Positions 19,468-28,185 of a stretch of 64,000 bases of DNA are shown one piece after another. The notes below the pieces were generated by a model. It searched no databases and was not told the DNA's origin. It was given only the letters and a program-made list of their open reading frames with translations. A program made the position numbers and the translations under genes. Positions within the stretch are counted from its first letter, which is position 1. Each line of letters starts with the position of its first letter. Source of the stretch: Prolixibacteraceae bacterium JC049 (GTDB lineage Bacteria; Bacteroidota; Bacteroidia; Bacteroidales; Prolixibacteraceae); assembly GCA_023369685.1 (NCBI GenBank), contig SACZ01000008.1, positions 124,001 to 188,000 on the forward strand, written 5' to 3'.

Positions 19468-19502
19468 AATGGCGGTCAAATAAGTTGATCGCCATTTTTT
19501 TT
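19468..19502 (+). terminator. Terminator after sprA
   Basis: A 12-bp stem with one mismatch (AATGGCGGTCAA with TTGATCGCCATT) and a T-run lies about 23 bp past the sprA stop. Confidence 0.85.
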
Positions 19503-19581
19503 GTAAAAAATATTCGGATTAGTGAAACTTCTTTTTGGAATGATACGTATATGATATCAAAATGATATTAATACGAATGCT

Positions 19582-20433
19582 ATGAAAGAAAAGAATGTTA
19601 AGCCCATGTCTGGGTATCTAGTTTTAGCTATTGTGATAATTGGGCTATTACTATCAGTAGGAGTATTTATTGTAACAAAGAATGCATTGGGTATAATTCC
19701 GTTGTTTATAATTTTCTTTGTATTTCCGGGTTTTGTGGTTGTACAACCCAATACATCGTCTGTTTTAGTTTTATTTGGAGACTACGTAGGAACCATTAGA
19801 GATAATGGTTTTTTCTGGGTAAATCCGTTTTATTCGAAGCAAAAGATTTCCTTAAGAGCTCGAAATTTCGATAGCGAAACGATTAAAGTAAATGACAAGA
19901 TTGGTAACCCAATTATGATTGGCTTGGTACTGGTTTGGAGAGTTAAGGATACTTACAAAGCAGCTTTCTCTGTTGACGAATACCAACATTTTGTTGTGGT
20001 ACAAAGTGAAGCCGCATTGCGTAAGTTAGCCGGTGCTTATCCATACGATAATTTCGAAGATCATGATGCTGTTTTAACTCTTCGCTCTGGTGGAGAAGAG
20101 GTGAACACCATGTTGGAAAACGAAATTGTTGAACGCTTGGAAATGGCCGGAATTGAGGTGATAGAAGCAAGAATTAACTATATTGCGTACGCGCAGGAGA
20201 TTGCTCAGGCCATGTTGAAACGCCAACAGGCAACGGCTATTGTTGCAGCTCGCTACAAAATTGTAGAAGGAGCAGTAAGTATGGTTGAGATGGCATTAGA
20301 GCAATTGGCAGAAAAAGAGATTGTCGATTTCGATGAAGAGAAAAAGGCTGCGATGATTAGTAATCTGATGGTGGTTTTATGTGGCGATAAGGAAGCTAAT
20401 CCGATTATTAACACAGGAACACTACATCATTAA
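19582..20433 (+). CDS. SPFH/band-7 domain membrane protein
   Basis: The 283-residue protein has two N-terminal hydrophobic segments (about 12-32 and 34-52) followed by an SPFH domain (VVVQPNTSSVLVLFGDYVGTIRDNG onward, about 53-210, quoted in part by position) and a helical tail with KRQQATAIVAAR. SPFH proteins oligomerise into membrane scaffolds and often regulate proteases or lipid domains. No adjacent NfeD-like or protease gene indicates a specific role. The next gene, a 57-residue Arc-like protein, begins 13 bp after the stop, an SPFH/Arc pairing that recurs in other bacteria to my knowledge. Confidence 0.85.
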   Translation: MKEKNVKPMSGYLVLAIVIIGLLLSVGVFIVTKNALGIIPLFIIFFVFPGFVVVQPNTSSVLVLFGDYVGTIRDNGFFWVNPFYSKQKISLRARNFDSETIKVNDKIGNPIMIGLVLVWRVKDTYKAAFSVDEYQHFVVVQSEAALRKLAGAYPYDNFEDHDAVLTLRSGGEEVNTMLENEIVERLEMAGIEVIEARINYIAYAQEIAQAMLKRQQATAIVAARYKIVEGAVSMVEMALEQLAEKEIVDFDEEKKAAMISNLMVVLCGDKEANPIINTGTLHH

Positions 20434-20446
20434 TTAAAGTGCTATT

Positions 20447-20620
20447 ATGAGCAAGAAAAAGGCTTTTGTGTTGAGGTTGCCACCAGAAATTTATTCAGCC
20501 CTGGAGAAATGGGCATCCGATGAGTTTCGGAGTGTGAATGGACAGATGGAATGGATTCTGAATGAAGCCTTGAAAAAGGAGGGAAGGCATCCTCGAAATA
20601 ATAAAGACGAAAAGAAATAG
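20447..20620 (+). CDS. Arc-like ribbon-helix-helix small protein
   Basis: This 57-residue ORF reads MSKKKAFVLRLPPEIYSALE at the start and continues with KWASDEFRSVNGQMEWIL. A beta strand (AFVLRLP), an amphipathic helix (PEIYSALEKWA) and a second helix (NGQMEWILNEAL) match the ribbon-helix-helix fold of Arc/MetJ-type DNA-binding proteins, with a basic tail. Such proteins bind DNA as dimers through the strand. It lies 13 bp after the SPFH gene and before a terminator, so the two are almost certainly one transcript. It may regulate its own operon; no target site was identified. No toxin gene accompanies it. Confidence 0.8.
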   Translation: MSKKKAFVLRLPPEIYSALEKWASDEFRSVNGQMEWILNEALKKEGRHPRNNKDEKK

Positions 20621-20625
20621 TCAAT

Positions 20626-20661
20626 AAAAAAGCCACTAGTTTATTTCAGCTAGTGGCTTTT
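20626..20661. terminator. Bidirectional terminator between convergent genes
   Basis: A perfect stem (AAAAGCCACTAG with CTAGTGGCTTTT) with A- and T-runs on both sides serves the Arc-like gene on the plus strand and the BNR/VPS10 gene on the minus strand. Confidence 0.85.
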
Positions 20662-20681
20662 ACATTTATAATGGTTGAGTC

Positions 20682-23600
20682 TTATTCATTCCATTCAGGA
20701 ACAATTCCCGGAGTAAGAGGAGCTCCAATTTTCTTCAATTCTGATTGAAGAGCAGGAACCTTGTTTTCAGCCAAGTCTTTTACTTTACTAAGTACTTGCT
20801 TAAACTCTTTACTAAGAATTCGGTATTGTTCTTTTTCGGTAGAAGTAACATCGGCTGTCGAGCGGTAGTGCGACCAGCTAATATTCCCCAAACGCCCCAT
20901 GATAGCAGGTTTTGAAGGAGGTACTTCTTCTGAACTGGCTTTGGCTTTGTCGCCAGACATTGCATAACGCACCTCTTCCAGTTCGGAAGCTAATTTACGT
21001 GCTTTGTCCATCAACTCCTGTGTCGCTTCAGGTGTGTCGTAAATGGCTTTCTTCATGCTTTCAACCTTTTTCGTTAAGTCGGAAATTAGGTTGCGAGTAG
21101 CATAAATGGTACCAGCCAATTTATTCACTTTACGTCCGAATGCTACCAACGCTTTTCGGTCTTTGGTTTTTATGGTTTTGTTGTTTAATGGAACCACATT
21201 GAAAGCGACTGGTTCTGTTAGTTTCTTAAGCTGGCTATCATTCCAAACACTCATAGAAACAAAGTATTTACCAGGCATAGCCAAGATACCACTTTGAGTT
21301 TGCTTGGTTGGATTGAATTTACCAGAAATATTAACAGGATAGTATCCCTCTAATCGAAGGTTCCAGTTAATGCGGTGCATTCCTTTCGATGGAGAACCAT
21401 TTAATTGTCTAACCACATTGCCATTTTCATCGGTAATGGTAAATATTAGGTGAGCAGCCTCTTCCTGTTTCTCCAATTCAACTTCGCGCCAAGTTGGCTG
21501 TGGAATAGCTTTCCCATCTTTGAAGAGTTTCTTCTCGCTTTCTTTACGCTTCTGTGCAGCACTCTTTTCTACATTCGATTTAAGATAGTAAGTGAATGTG
21601 GCTCCAAATTCTGGGTTCTTAGCTTTATAATATGTATTTCCCTGGTTTCCTCTACTGCTAGACTGAATGTACATTAAAGCATCTTTTACCGGGAAAATGA
21701 ATCCTTCGGCATTCAAATTCTCTTTTGTCAGATGACGTAATGGAGTATAGTTATCCAGAATGTAGAAACCACGACCAAATGTAGCAATGGCAATATCATT
21801 TTCTCTTTGCTGAATAGTGATATCGCGAACAGCAATGGTAGGAAGTCCCGATTTAATTTGAGTCCATTTCTCGCCAGCAGTATTACTGAAGAAGAATCCA
21901 AATTCTGTTCCTACAAATAGTAGTTTTGGGTTTACGTGATCTTGAGCAATAGTGTGAACTGTTCCGTTTTTAGGCAATGTTGCTGAAATAGATTTCCATG
22001 TTTTACCTTTATCGGTCGACTTTAAAACGTATGGCCTGAAGTCGTCGCGTTTGCGATTATCGAATGTGGCATAAATGGTGTTGGCATCGAAGCGGTCGAA
22101 CATTAGATCGCTCACGTAAGTATATTCAGGAATTCCTTCGAATTTCTTCACTTGGTTCCAAGTTTTTCCAGCATCTTCGGTAATAGAAATAACTCCATCA
22201 TCGGTACCGGCAACCAATAAATCTTCTTGTACTGGCGACTCGTCAAGCGAAACAATTGTTCCAAACTGAGATGTTGAAACATCTTTCTTAACGGCATCGA
22301 TACTCCAGTATTTACCCATGGTTTTCCATGTATTTCGGTCCATTTGTGCTGTTAAGTCGTCGCTGATAGTTTCCCATGCATCTCCTTGGTTATCGCTACG
22401 GAATACCTTGTTGGCAGCACAATAAATGCGCTTGTGATTGTGTGGAGAGATGAACAACGGAGCATTCCAGTTCCACTTGTAAGTCAATTCACCTTCTTTT
22501 TCACGAGGCTTAATGCTTAACGATTCACGCGATTTGCGATCGAAACGGAACATATTACCATATTGGTATTCTGAATATACAATGTTCGGATCGGTAGGGT
22601 CGATGGCTTGCCAGAAACCGTCACCACCTTGAGTTACCCACCATTCGTCGCTGGTAACGCCACCACGACTAATATTGCGAGAAGGTCCTCCCATTGAGTT
22701 GTTGTCCTGAGTTCCTCCATATACATTGTAGAAAGGAAGATCGTTATCAACAGCTACGCGATAAAACTGAGTAATTGGTAAGTTTTCTTTAAAATCGAAA
22801 GTTTTACCAAAGTCCCATGTTTCGTAGATTCCGCCATCACCACCAATAATGTAGTGGTTAGTATCTGTTGGGTCAATCCATAGTGCATGATCATCAACGT
22901 GTCTACCATTAGTGCTAACTCGTTTCCATGTTTTACCACCATCGGTTGTATAGTGGGTGAACGTTTCAACCGAGAATACTTTGTCCACATCTTTCGGATC
23001 GCAATAAATTTCGTTGTAATACTGTCCACTAGAAGCATGACTGCTCATTTTCTCCCAGCTTTCTCCTTTGTTGGTTGAGCGGTAGAAACCACCTTTGTTT
23101 TCAGCTGCTTCAACAATCAGGTAAACCACGTTTGGATCAACAGGTGAAACGGCAATTCCCATTCCCCCTTTGTGAACTCCAGGTAATCCTTTGTTGATTT
23201 TGCGCCAGTTCTCTCCACCATCAGTCGATTTGTATACGCTAGATTCTGGTCCTCCACCAATTTTAGTGTGAACATGACGACGGCGTTGTTCCGAAGTAGC
23301 ATACATGATGTCTGGGTTCGAAGGATCGATAACCACATTGTTAACACCCGTGTGTTCCGAAATTTCCAGTACTTTTTTCCAGTTTTTACCTCCGTCTGTT
23401 GTTTTGTAAAGACCTCGGTCGCCACCTGCACCCCAGGCAGAGCCTTCTGCTGCAACAAAAACAACATTAGAATTACGAGGATCGACAACAATACCTCCAA
23501 TTTGGCGAGACTCCTTAAGCCCCATATTCTTGAACGACTTTCCTCCGTCTACCGATTTGTAGACACCGTCGCCATAACCTAAAGCACGCTGGTGGTTATT

Positions 23601-23975
23601 CTCTCCTGTACCTACCCAAACTACATTACTGTTGTTCGGATCAAGCTTAACTACCCCTAATGAATAGGAGCCATAGTTTTCGAATATAGGTTTCCAAGTG
23701 GTTCCGTTGTTGGTGGTTTTCCAAAGGTTACCACTGGCAACAGCTACGTAGTATTCGCTATGATTGTTTGGATTAACCGCAAAATCGGCAATACGACCAG
23801 ACGCCCAAGCGGGGCCAATATTACGGAACTTTAATCCTCCAATCATACTTTTCAGAGTGTCTTTCACCTCTTTCTTTTCTGTTTGCTTCTTCTTTTTGGC
23901 TTCGGCATTTATAGGTGAGATAGCAATTAATGCTCCCAATGCTAAAGCAGTGAGTGAGTAGAGTTTGAAGTGCAT
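20682..23975 (-). CDS. Secreted BNR/VPS10-like beta-propeller protein
   Basis: The 1097-residue protein has an N-terminal signal peptide (about 1-26, ending NAEA) and a large beta-propeller region with many Asp-box motifs, for example SVDGGKSF, TTDGGKNWK, STDGGENWRK, TTDGGKTWKR, TEDAGKTWNQ and STDKGKTWK. After about residue 720 the sequence changes to a beta-sandwich-like stretch and then a helical C-terminus (about 960-1090). Proteins of this type are usually labelled glycosyl hydrolase or sortilin-like; Asp-box repeats do not by themselves prove enzyme activity, and I see no definite catalytic set. The C-terminus does not look like a T9SS sorting domain, so a periplasmic location or another sorting route is likely. 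Confidence 0.8.
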   Translation of the reverse strand: MHFKLYSLTALALGALIAISPINAEAKKKKQTEKKEVKDTLKSMIGGLKFRNIGPAWASGRIADFAVNPNNHSEYYVAVASGNLWKTTNNGTTWKPIFENYGSYSLGVVKLDPNNSNVVWVGTGENNHQRALGYGDGVYKSVDGGKSFKNMGLKESRQIGGIVVDPRNSNVVFVAAEGSAWGAGGDRGLYKTTDGGKNWKKVLEISEHTGVNNVVIDPSNPDIMYATSEQRRRHVHTKIGGGPESSVYKSTDGGENWRKINKGLPGVHKGGMGIAVSPVDPNVVYLIVEAAENKGGFYRSTNKGESWEKMSSHASSGQYYNEIYCDPKDVDKVFSVETFTHYTTDGGKTWKRVSTNGRHVDDHALWIDPTDTNHYIIGGDGGIYETWDFGKTFDFKENLPITQFYRVAVDNDLPFYNVYGGTQDNNSMGGPSRNISRGGVTSDEWWVTQGGDGFWQAIDPTDPNIVYSEYQYGNMFRFDRKSRESLSIKPREKEGELTYKWNWNAPLFISPHNHKRIYCAANKVFRSDNQGDAWETISDDLTAQMDRNTWKTMGKYWSIDAVKKDVSTSQFGTIVSLDESPVQEDLLVAGTDDGVISITEDAGKTWNQVKKFEGIPEYTYVSDLMFDRFDANTIYATFDNRKRDDFRPYVLKSTDKGKTWKSISATLPKNGTVHTIAQDHVNPKLLFVGTEFGFFFSNTAGEKWTQIKSGLPTIAVRDITIQQRENDIAIATFGRGFYILDNYTPLRHLTKENLNAEGFIFPVKDALMYIQSSSRGNQGNTYYKAKNPEFGATFTYYLKSNVEKSAAQKRKESEKKLFKDGKAIPQPTWREVELEKQEEAAHLIFTITDENGNVVRQLNGSPSKGMHRINWNLRLEGYYPVNISGKFNPTKQTQSGILAMPGKYFVSMSVWNDSQLKKLTEPVAFNVVPLNNKTIKTKDRKALVAFGRKVNKLAGTIYATRNLISDLTKKVESMKKAIYDTPEATQELMDKARKLASELEEVRYAMSGDKAKASSEEVPPSKPAIMGRLGNISWSHYRSTADVTSTEKEQYRILSKEFKQVLSKVKDLAENKVPALQSELKKIGAPLTPGIVPEWNE

Positions 23976-24208
23976 GAATTAGAATATTTAGTTATTGTTT
24001 ATTTCGCTGATAACGAAGTAATAACAATACTAGTAAATATATGGTTGGAAAACAACCACAAAAGTTAGGCAAGGTGTTAATGGAATGTTATTGAAAAAAA
24101 CAGACAAAAATACGTTTTTGATCTAGCTCAAAAGTTTCATGGTTTTTATGGCTCAAATTTGCAGTGTTGATTTTTTACAATGTCGAACAAATTTTAAAAC
24201 TGAATATT

Positions 24209-25276
24209 ATGAAACGTTATTTCTTATACATGTCATTCTTGATGGTTACACTTTCGATGTTATTCGTATCGTGTAGCAATAGCGATGATCCAAAACCTCC
24301 GGTAGAGGTATTTCCTCAGGTTATCTACTTAGATATTCCACGATTCATCGATAAACCTGTTGATGAAGGAATGAAAGATGATGTGATTACCGGGAAAGAT
24401 GTTTACTTCCACAGTGCACAAGCAGTAACGCTTATTAGAACAGGAGCTGTCGAGGTGAATAACTTGCTAGCCTACTTAAGAGCGAATGGGTTCTTAAAAG
24501 AAAAGACATTCCAATTTGTACAGGCAGGAGAGGTGAAAAAAGGAACTGTGAACCGAAATGTTTTGCGTGAAGGTAAAAACTGGAAATATGAGTTTTTGTT
24601 GAAAGATCCTAAAGGGAATTTAGCTTTCCAGTATTTATGGAACCCTGCAGAAAGAGAAGCAATTTCAATCTATGCTCCTTATTACTACGATAAAAAGAAG
24701 TTTGAAAAATCGAAAGAGTTAGTATATCGAATCGACTATGCAGTGAAGAAAGTAGGTAATCCAGAAATGACAATTAGTTTGAGTGGATACCCAGAAATCT
24801 TCAAGAGTACTTATGAATTGGACAATTTGAAGTTTCATGTGAAGCGTAGTGGAGATATTATTGAATTGGCTGGTAATGTAAATTATCCAAGGTTCAAACT
24901 GACAAAGAATGAAACCAAAAATAGAAGCTATGCATTAATGCTGAAGCTAAATAAAGCACTTGGAATTGGTGTTGCCAAAGTAGCTGTTCCTCCAAGTACA
25001 CTAGAAAATGTAGATGATGTATATGCGAAATATGAGCTTTACAACGTAATTAAGAAAGTGGTAGATACTTTCCCTAAAGAAGAGAAAGATAAGTTGGCTT
25101 CGAAGCTAAATGAAATTAAATCGCCTGCATTCTTTGTAGGAGGAAAAGGTTTTGTATCGGCAGGTACTCCTCCTGCTGGAGTGAATGGCTTCACTCGCTC
25201 ATTCCAGGACTTTTCGAAATTGAAACCATTTGTTCCAGCAAAGGTGAAAGCATTGGACGTTCAATTTATAAAGTAA
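24209..25276 (+). CDS. Lipoprotein of unknown function
   Basis: The 355-residue protein begins MKRYFLYMSF with a lipoprotein signal ending FVSC (lipidated cysteine at residue 22), followed by a short Ser/Asn/Asp linker typical of surface or periplasmic lipoproteins. I do not recognise the family. The body is a mixed alpha/beta sequence rich in lysine. I take the ATG at 24209 rather than a TTG 45 bp upstream because only the former places the signal sequence at the N-terminus. A second exported protein begins 7 bp after its stop, so the two are probably cotranscribed and may work together. Confidence 0.75.
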   Translation: MKRYFLYMSFLMVTLSMLFVSCSNSDDPKPPVEVFPQVIYLDIPRFIDKPVDEGMKDDVITGKDVYFHSAQAVTLIRTGAVEVNNLLAYLRANGFLKEKTFQFVQAGEVKKGTVNRNVLREGKNWKYEFLLKDPKGNLAFQYLWNPAEREAISIYAPYYYDKKKFEKSKELVYRIDYAVKKVGNPEMTISLSGYPEIFKSTYELDNLKFHVKRSGDIIELAGNVNYPRFKLTKNETKNRSYALMLKLNKALGIGVAKVAVPPSTLENVDDVYAKYELYNVIKKVVDTFPKEEKDKLASKLNEIKSPAFFVGGKGFVSAGTPPAGVNGFTRSFQDFSKLKPFVPAKVKALDVQFIK

Positions 25277-25283
25277 TTTAAAG

Positions 25284-25697
25284 ATGAAAAGGCTACTGTT
25301 TGTTTTAGTTGGAGTGCTACTGTTTTCACTATTCTCATGGGCGAAGGATGTCGAGAAGGAGAATTATAATTACTCAAAAGACTTACCAACTTATATTGTA
25401 ATAACAGCTGAGAATACAAAGATACTAGGTGGGATCGGTATTCATATAAATAAGAAAAAGTCGAAGTATAAAGAGGCATTTCAATACCTGGAATATTACC
25501 TGCACAAAGATTTGAAAGTGCGTACAATTACTGACCTGTTGAATGCAATGGATGAGATTGGGTTTGAATACCAGAATGCTTTTTCATCCTCTACAGGTTC
25601 CTTAGGAGTGGGTGATGGAAAATCAAGTGTTAGTACATACGGTGATATGTCTAAGGTGAGGTATAATGTTGTTTTTAAGAAGAAAAAGAAGAATTAA
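25284..25697 (+). CDS. Small exported protein of unknown function
   Basis: The 137-residue product begins MKRLLFVLVGVLLFSLFSWA, an apparent signal peptide, and ends in a run of lysines (KKKKKN). A glycine/serine-rich patch (SSSTGSLGVGDGKSSVS, about residues 101-117) lies near the C-terminus. I recognise no domain. The 7-bp gap from the preceding lipoprotein gene and the terminator at 25754-25790 mark a two-gene operon. Confidence 0.65.
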   Translation: MKRLLFVLVGVLLFSLFSWAKDVEKENYNYSKDLPTYIVITAENTKILGGIGIHINKKKSKYKEAFQYLEYYLHKDLKVRTITDLLNAMDEIGFEYQNAFSSSTGSLGVGDGKSSVSTYGDMSKVRYNVVFKKKKKN

Positions 25698-25753
25698 GAT
25701 CATTATTTATAGGTTGAATTGTGTGTGAACACAATTCGTCAGGGCAACAGGAT

Positions 25754-25790
25754 GAGGCTGTATTCAACGGAGTACAGCCTCTATTCTTTT
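25754..25790 (+). terminator. Terminator of the two-gene exported-protein operon
   Basis: A perfect 9-bp stem (GAGGCTGTA with TACAGCCTC) around a 10-nt loop is followed by a T-rich tail about 57 bp past the stop. Confidence 0.75.
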
Positions 25791-26412
25791 ATACATTGAA
25801 AACAAAGTGATCTCCTTCTGCTGTAAAGCCTACTTTTTTCAAATAGTTCAAATGATCTTTGTTGTTCGATTTAGTAACAATACGCTCAATTCCTTGTTGC
25901 TTGAAATAAGCTACATTTTCATGGAATAAGAACTGTCCTGATTTTAAATCACGGTAAGCTGGTAAAACGTAATCTAAAGCTACCTCCAATGTTTTGCTAT
26001 CTGTTTTTTGTGCAACAAATACACCCGCCAAAGCCAGGTTTCTGTGAATCATTAATGCCAATGAATTATCAGCACCTAAACTAAATCCAGGATTATATTT
26101 CTTAATCTCTTTCTCGTTCAGGTTAATGAATTCTTTTAGGTAATGATCATCGGCTGATGAAGGTATTATTGAAAAATGATCTTTCTCGCGATAGATCTTT
26201 GTTAAATAGTAAACATTTACAAATGCAATAAAAAGATTCAGTAGAGCAACGGGTAATGCACCAATTAGAAAACCATAAATACAAAACATTGCCGATCCGG
26301 CCATGTTTACCCATCTCAATCGGATAATTGAGCTCATAGTTAAACTAACAGCAGTTACTACTGAAGCTACATATCCGAAAAGCTCTAACATGTTTAAATT
26401 GTTCATCATCAA
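25789..26412 (-). CDS. YgjV-like membrane domain fused to a GNAT-like domain
   Basis: The 207-residue protein begins with about three membrane helices (residues 8-80) resembling YgjV-type inner-membrane proteins. It continues into a soluble domain (about 85-207) with the strand/helix order of GNAT acyltransferases: LALMIHRNLALAGVFVA, then KTLEVALDYVLPAYRDLK, then HLNYLKKVGF, the last like the terminal GNAT helix and strand. The usual Q/RxxGxG/A acetyl-CoA loop is not evident, so activity is uncertain. The start could be any of three consecutive ATGs. A TATATTTG box lies about 20 bp upstream. Function is unknown. Confidence 0.65.
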   Translation of the reverse strand: MMMNNLNMLELFGYVASVVTAVSLTMSSIIRLRWVNMAGSAMFCIYGFLIGALPVALLNLFIAFVNVYYLTKIYREKDHFSIIPSSADDHYLKEFINLNEKEIKKYNPGFSLGADNSLALMIHRNLALAGVFVAQKTDSKTLEVALDYVLPAYRDLKSGQFLFHENVAYFKQQGIERIVTKSNNKDHLNYLKKVGFTAEGDHFVFNV

Positions 26413-26431
26413 TTAGTTTTTAGTTGAGTAG

Positions 26432-26439
26432 CAAATATA
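26432..26439 (-). promoter_or_regulatory. Candidate -7 box of the YgjV-GNAT gene
   Basis: TATATTTG on the minus strand lies 20 bp before the first ATG. A -33 element was not found at the normal spacing. Confidence 0.5.
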
Positions 26440-26520
26440 TGCCGAAAAAAGATTCGTTTGTCTGAAACTAGGTAGCTAGTAAGGGTTACTTGTTAGTTGT
26501 TTGTTATTCAACAGTATTCG

Positions 26521-27639
26521 TTATTTGGCAGCCAAACGATAAGTGTTGCCCGGAAGAACAATTATTAGTCCTTGCATTTCTAGGTTAAATAGCGTTGCCG
26601 ATACCTTGCTAATGGACATTTTTACGTGCGATGCAATTTGATCGATACTGGCATTTTCAATGGGCATCAGAAAATCGACAATCTTTTTTTCCAATGGCGA
26701 AAGATCCACAAAGAGCTGTGTTTGAACCACGGGATTAACTTTATTGGTACTCCAGCCCATGAAGTCGACTAGATCGTTGGCCGATTCTATTAATGCTGCC
26801 TGATTGGTCTTAATTAGGTTATTGCATCCTTGCGAGCTCTTATCGGTGGTTCTGCCAGGAAATGCAAATACGTCCCGGTTATATGAATTGGCCATTTCAG
26901 CAGTAATAAGTGAACCTCCTTTTTTTGCCGATTCAACAACAATTGTAGCATCGGCCATTCCTGCAACAATACGGTTACGTTTAACAAAATTGGTTTGATA
27001 AAACTCACTCGTGCTGGTAAATTCAGAGACTAAAGCTCCGTTTTCTACTATTTGTTGTGCAACACTTTTGTGGGAAGCAGGATAGAGAATTCCCAGATGA
27101 TGACCAAGAACTGCAACTGTTGGCAAACCATTTTCAATAGCGGCAAGGTGTGCTTCAACATCTACACCATATGCCAGTCCACTAACAACAAGAGGAGTAA
27201 TGCCTAGTTTTCTTAGGTCAGAAATCAAAAGGTGAGTTAGCCTTTTTCCTTCTGAAGACATTCTGCGTGTTCCAACAATACTGATTACGTGTGGCAGGTT
27301 AAAGTTGCAGCATCCTTTGGTGTAGAAATAGATGGGGGCATCATCGCAATGAGTCAGACGCCTAGGATACTCATCGTCTGAATAGTAGTAAATATTTAAG
27401 TTTTGTTTTTTAATGAATTTTAGCTCCTCGGTAGCAATTTGTAGCGCATTTTTAGTGTTGGCAACAACGTTTTTTGCCAATTCTTTATTAATACCAGGAA
27501 CTTCAGAAAGTAGATTGACATTTTCAGAAAATAGCGACATATAGGTTCCTGTATGCGCTACAATTTGTTTCAGTCGGGGTAAGCCAATATGAGGAAAATG
27601 AGCTGAAGCAATTTTATATTTCAGATCTTCGTTTTTCAT
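26521..27639 (-). CDS. dprA: DNA-processing protein DprA
   Basis: DprA binds incoming single-stranded DNA during natural transformation and loads RecA. The 372-residue protein has an N-terminal helical SAM/HhH-like region (about 1-70), the Rossmann-like core with SIVGTRRMSSEGKR, VVSGLAYGVDVEAH, FVKRNRIVAGMAD and KKGGSLITAEMA, and a C-terminal winged-helix domain (about 310-372). All parts are present. The start overlaps the end of the upstream membrane-protein gene by 26 bp, suggesting coupled translation. No other competence gene is in the window; dprA is widespread and does not prove transformability. Confidence 0.95.
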   Translation of the reverse strand: MKNEDLKYKIASAHFPHIGLPRLKQIVAHTGTYMSLFSENVNLLSEVPGINKELAKNVVANTKNALQIATEELKFIKKQNLNIYYYSDDEYPRRLTHCDDAPIYFYTKGCCNFNLPHVISIVGTRRMSSEGKRLTHLLISDLRKLGITPLVVSGLAYGVDVEAHLAAIENGLPTVAVLGHHLGILYPASHKSVAQQIVENGALVSEFTSTSEFYQTNFVKRNRIVAGMADATIVVESAKKGGSLITAEMANSYNRDVFAFPGRTTDKSSQGCNNLIKTNQAALIESANDLVDFMGWSTNKVNPVVQTQLFVDLSPLEKKIVDFLMPIENASIDQIASHVKMSISKVSATLFNLEMQGLIIVLPGNTYRLAAK

Positions 27640-28087
27640 TCTGAAGAGCCAATTGTTGGAGTTGGTTCAGTATGGCCTGCTGTTCTTCCTTGTTTAAAGC
27701 AATTAGACTTACAGCAGGGTAGGTGGCAATTCCCTTTCGGGTTTTAACTGAAAGGCTGAGGAGAGGACGTAAACCTTTATTCTTCTTAAACGAAAAACGA
27801 TGGAAGCGTTGGGTAGGAAATTCAATACTTTTATATTCTCGTCCGATTATCGATATAACAGAGTAGTATCTGAATATCAATTTGTCGTTTTCAATGGTAA
27901 AATAGATGTACTGCGGATTGGTAATGTAAAGGATAACAATATCAATAACGCATGATACAGCAACAACAATCAGTGCTGTTTTTAAATCGAAATAGAAAAG
28001 AACTAGCTGTGCAATTACATAAGTAAAAAGTATTAAACTGATTATCTTTCCTAGTTTCAGAGAGCGTTTTTTGTTTTCAATTACCAT
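27614..28087 (-). CDS. Small membrane protein, PH-like C-terminal domain
   Basis: The 157-residue protein has two adjacent membrane helices (about 13-33 and 36-55) followed by a soluble beta-rich part (about 58-157). There, ENDKLIFRYY, YKSIEFPTQRF and GIATYPAVSLIAL suggest a bacterial PH-like fold. I do not recognise a named family. Its 3' end overlaps dprA by 26 bp, so the pair should be translated together, but nothing in the sequence links it to DNA uptake. It starts close to the divergent aroB gene, sharing the 98-bp control region 28088-28185. Confidence 0.6.
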   Translation of the reverse strand: MVIENKKRSLKLGKIISLILFTYVIAQLVLFYFDLKTALIVVAVSCVIDIVILYITNPQYIYFTIENDKLIFRYYSVISIIGREYKSIEFPTQRFHRFSFKKNKGLRPLLSLSVKTRKGIATYPAVSLIALNKEEQQAILNQLQQLALQNEKRRSEI

Positions 28088-28151
28088 ATTAAGATGCCGT
28101 TAATCCCTTGGGATAGATTCTATATTACAAAATCAAAATAACAAATAGTTT

Positions 28152-28159
28152 TAACTTTG
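28152..28159 (+). promoter_or_regulatory. Candidate aroB-aroA -7 box
   Basis: TAACTTTG matches TAnnTTTG and lies 26 bp upstream of aroB. No clear -33 element is visible. Confidence 0.5.
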
Positions 28160-28185
28160 TCCAAATATCTCGAAAATATAAATCT

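Noticed and set aside
20682-20900. A T9SS C-terminal sorting domain on the BNR/VPS10-like protein
   Set aside because: The C-terminus is helical and charged and ends KIGAPLTPGIVPEWNE, without the beta-sandwich pattern of type A or B sorting domains.
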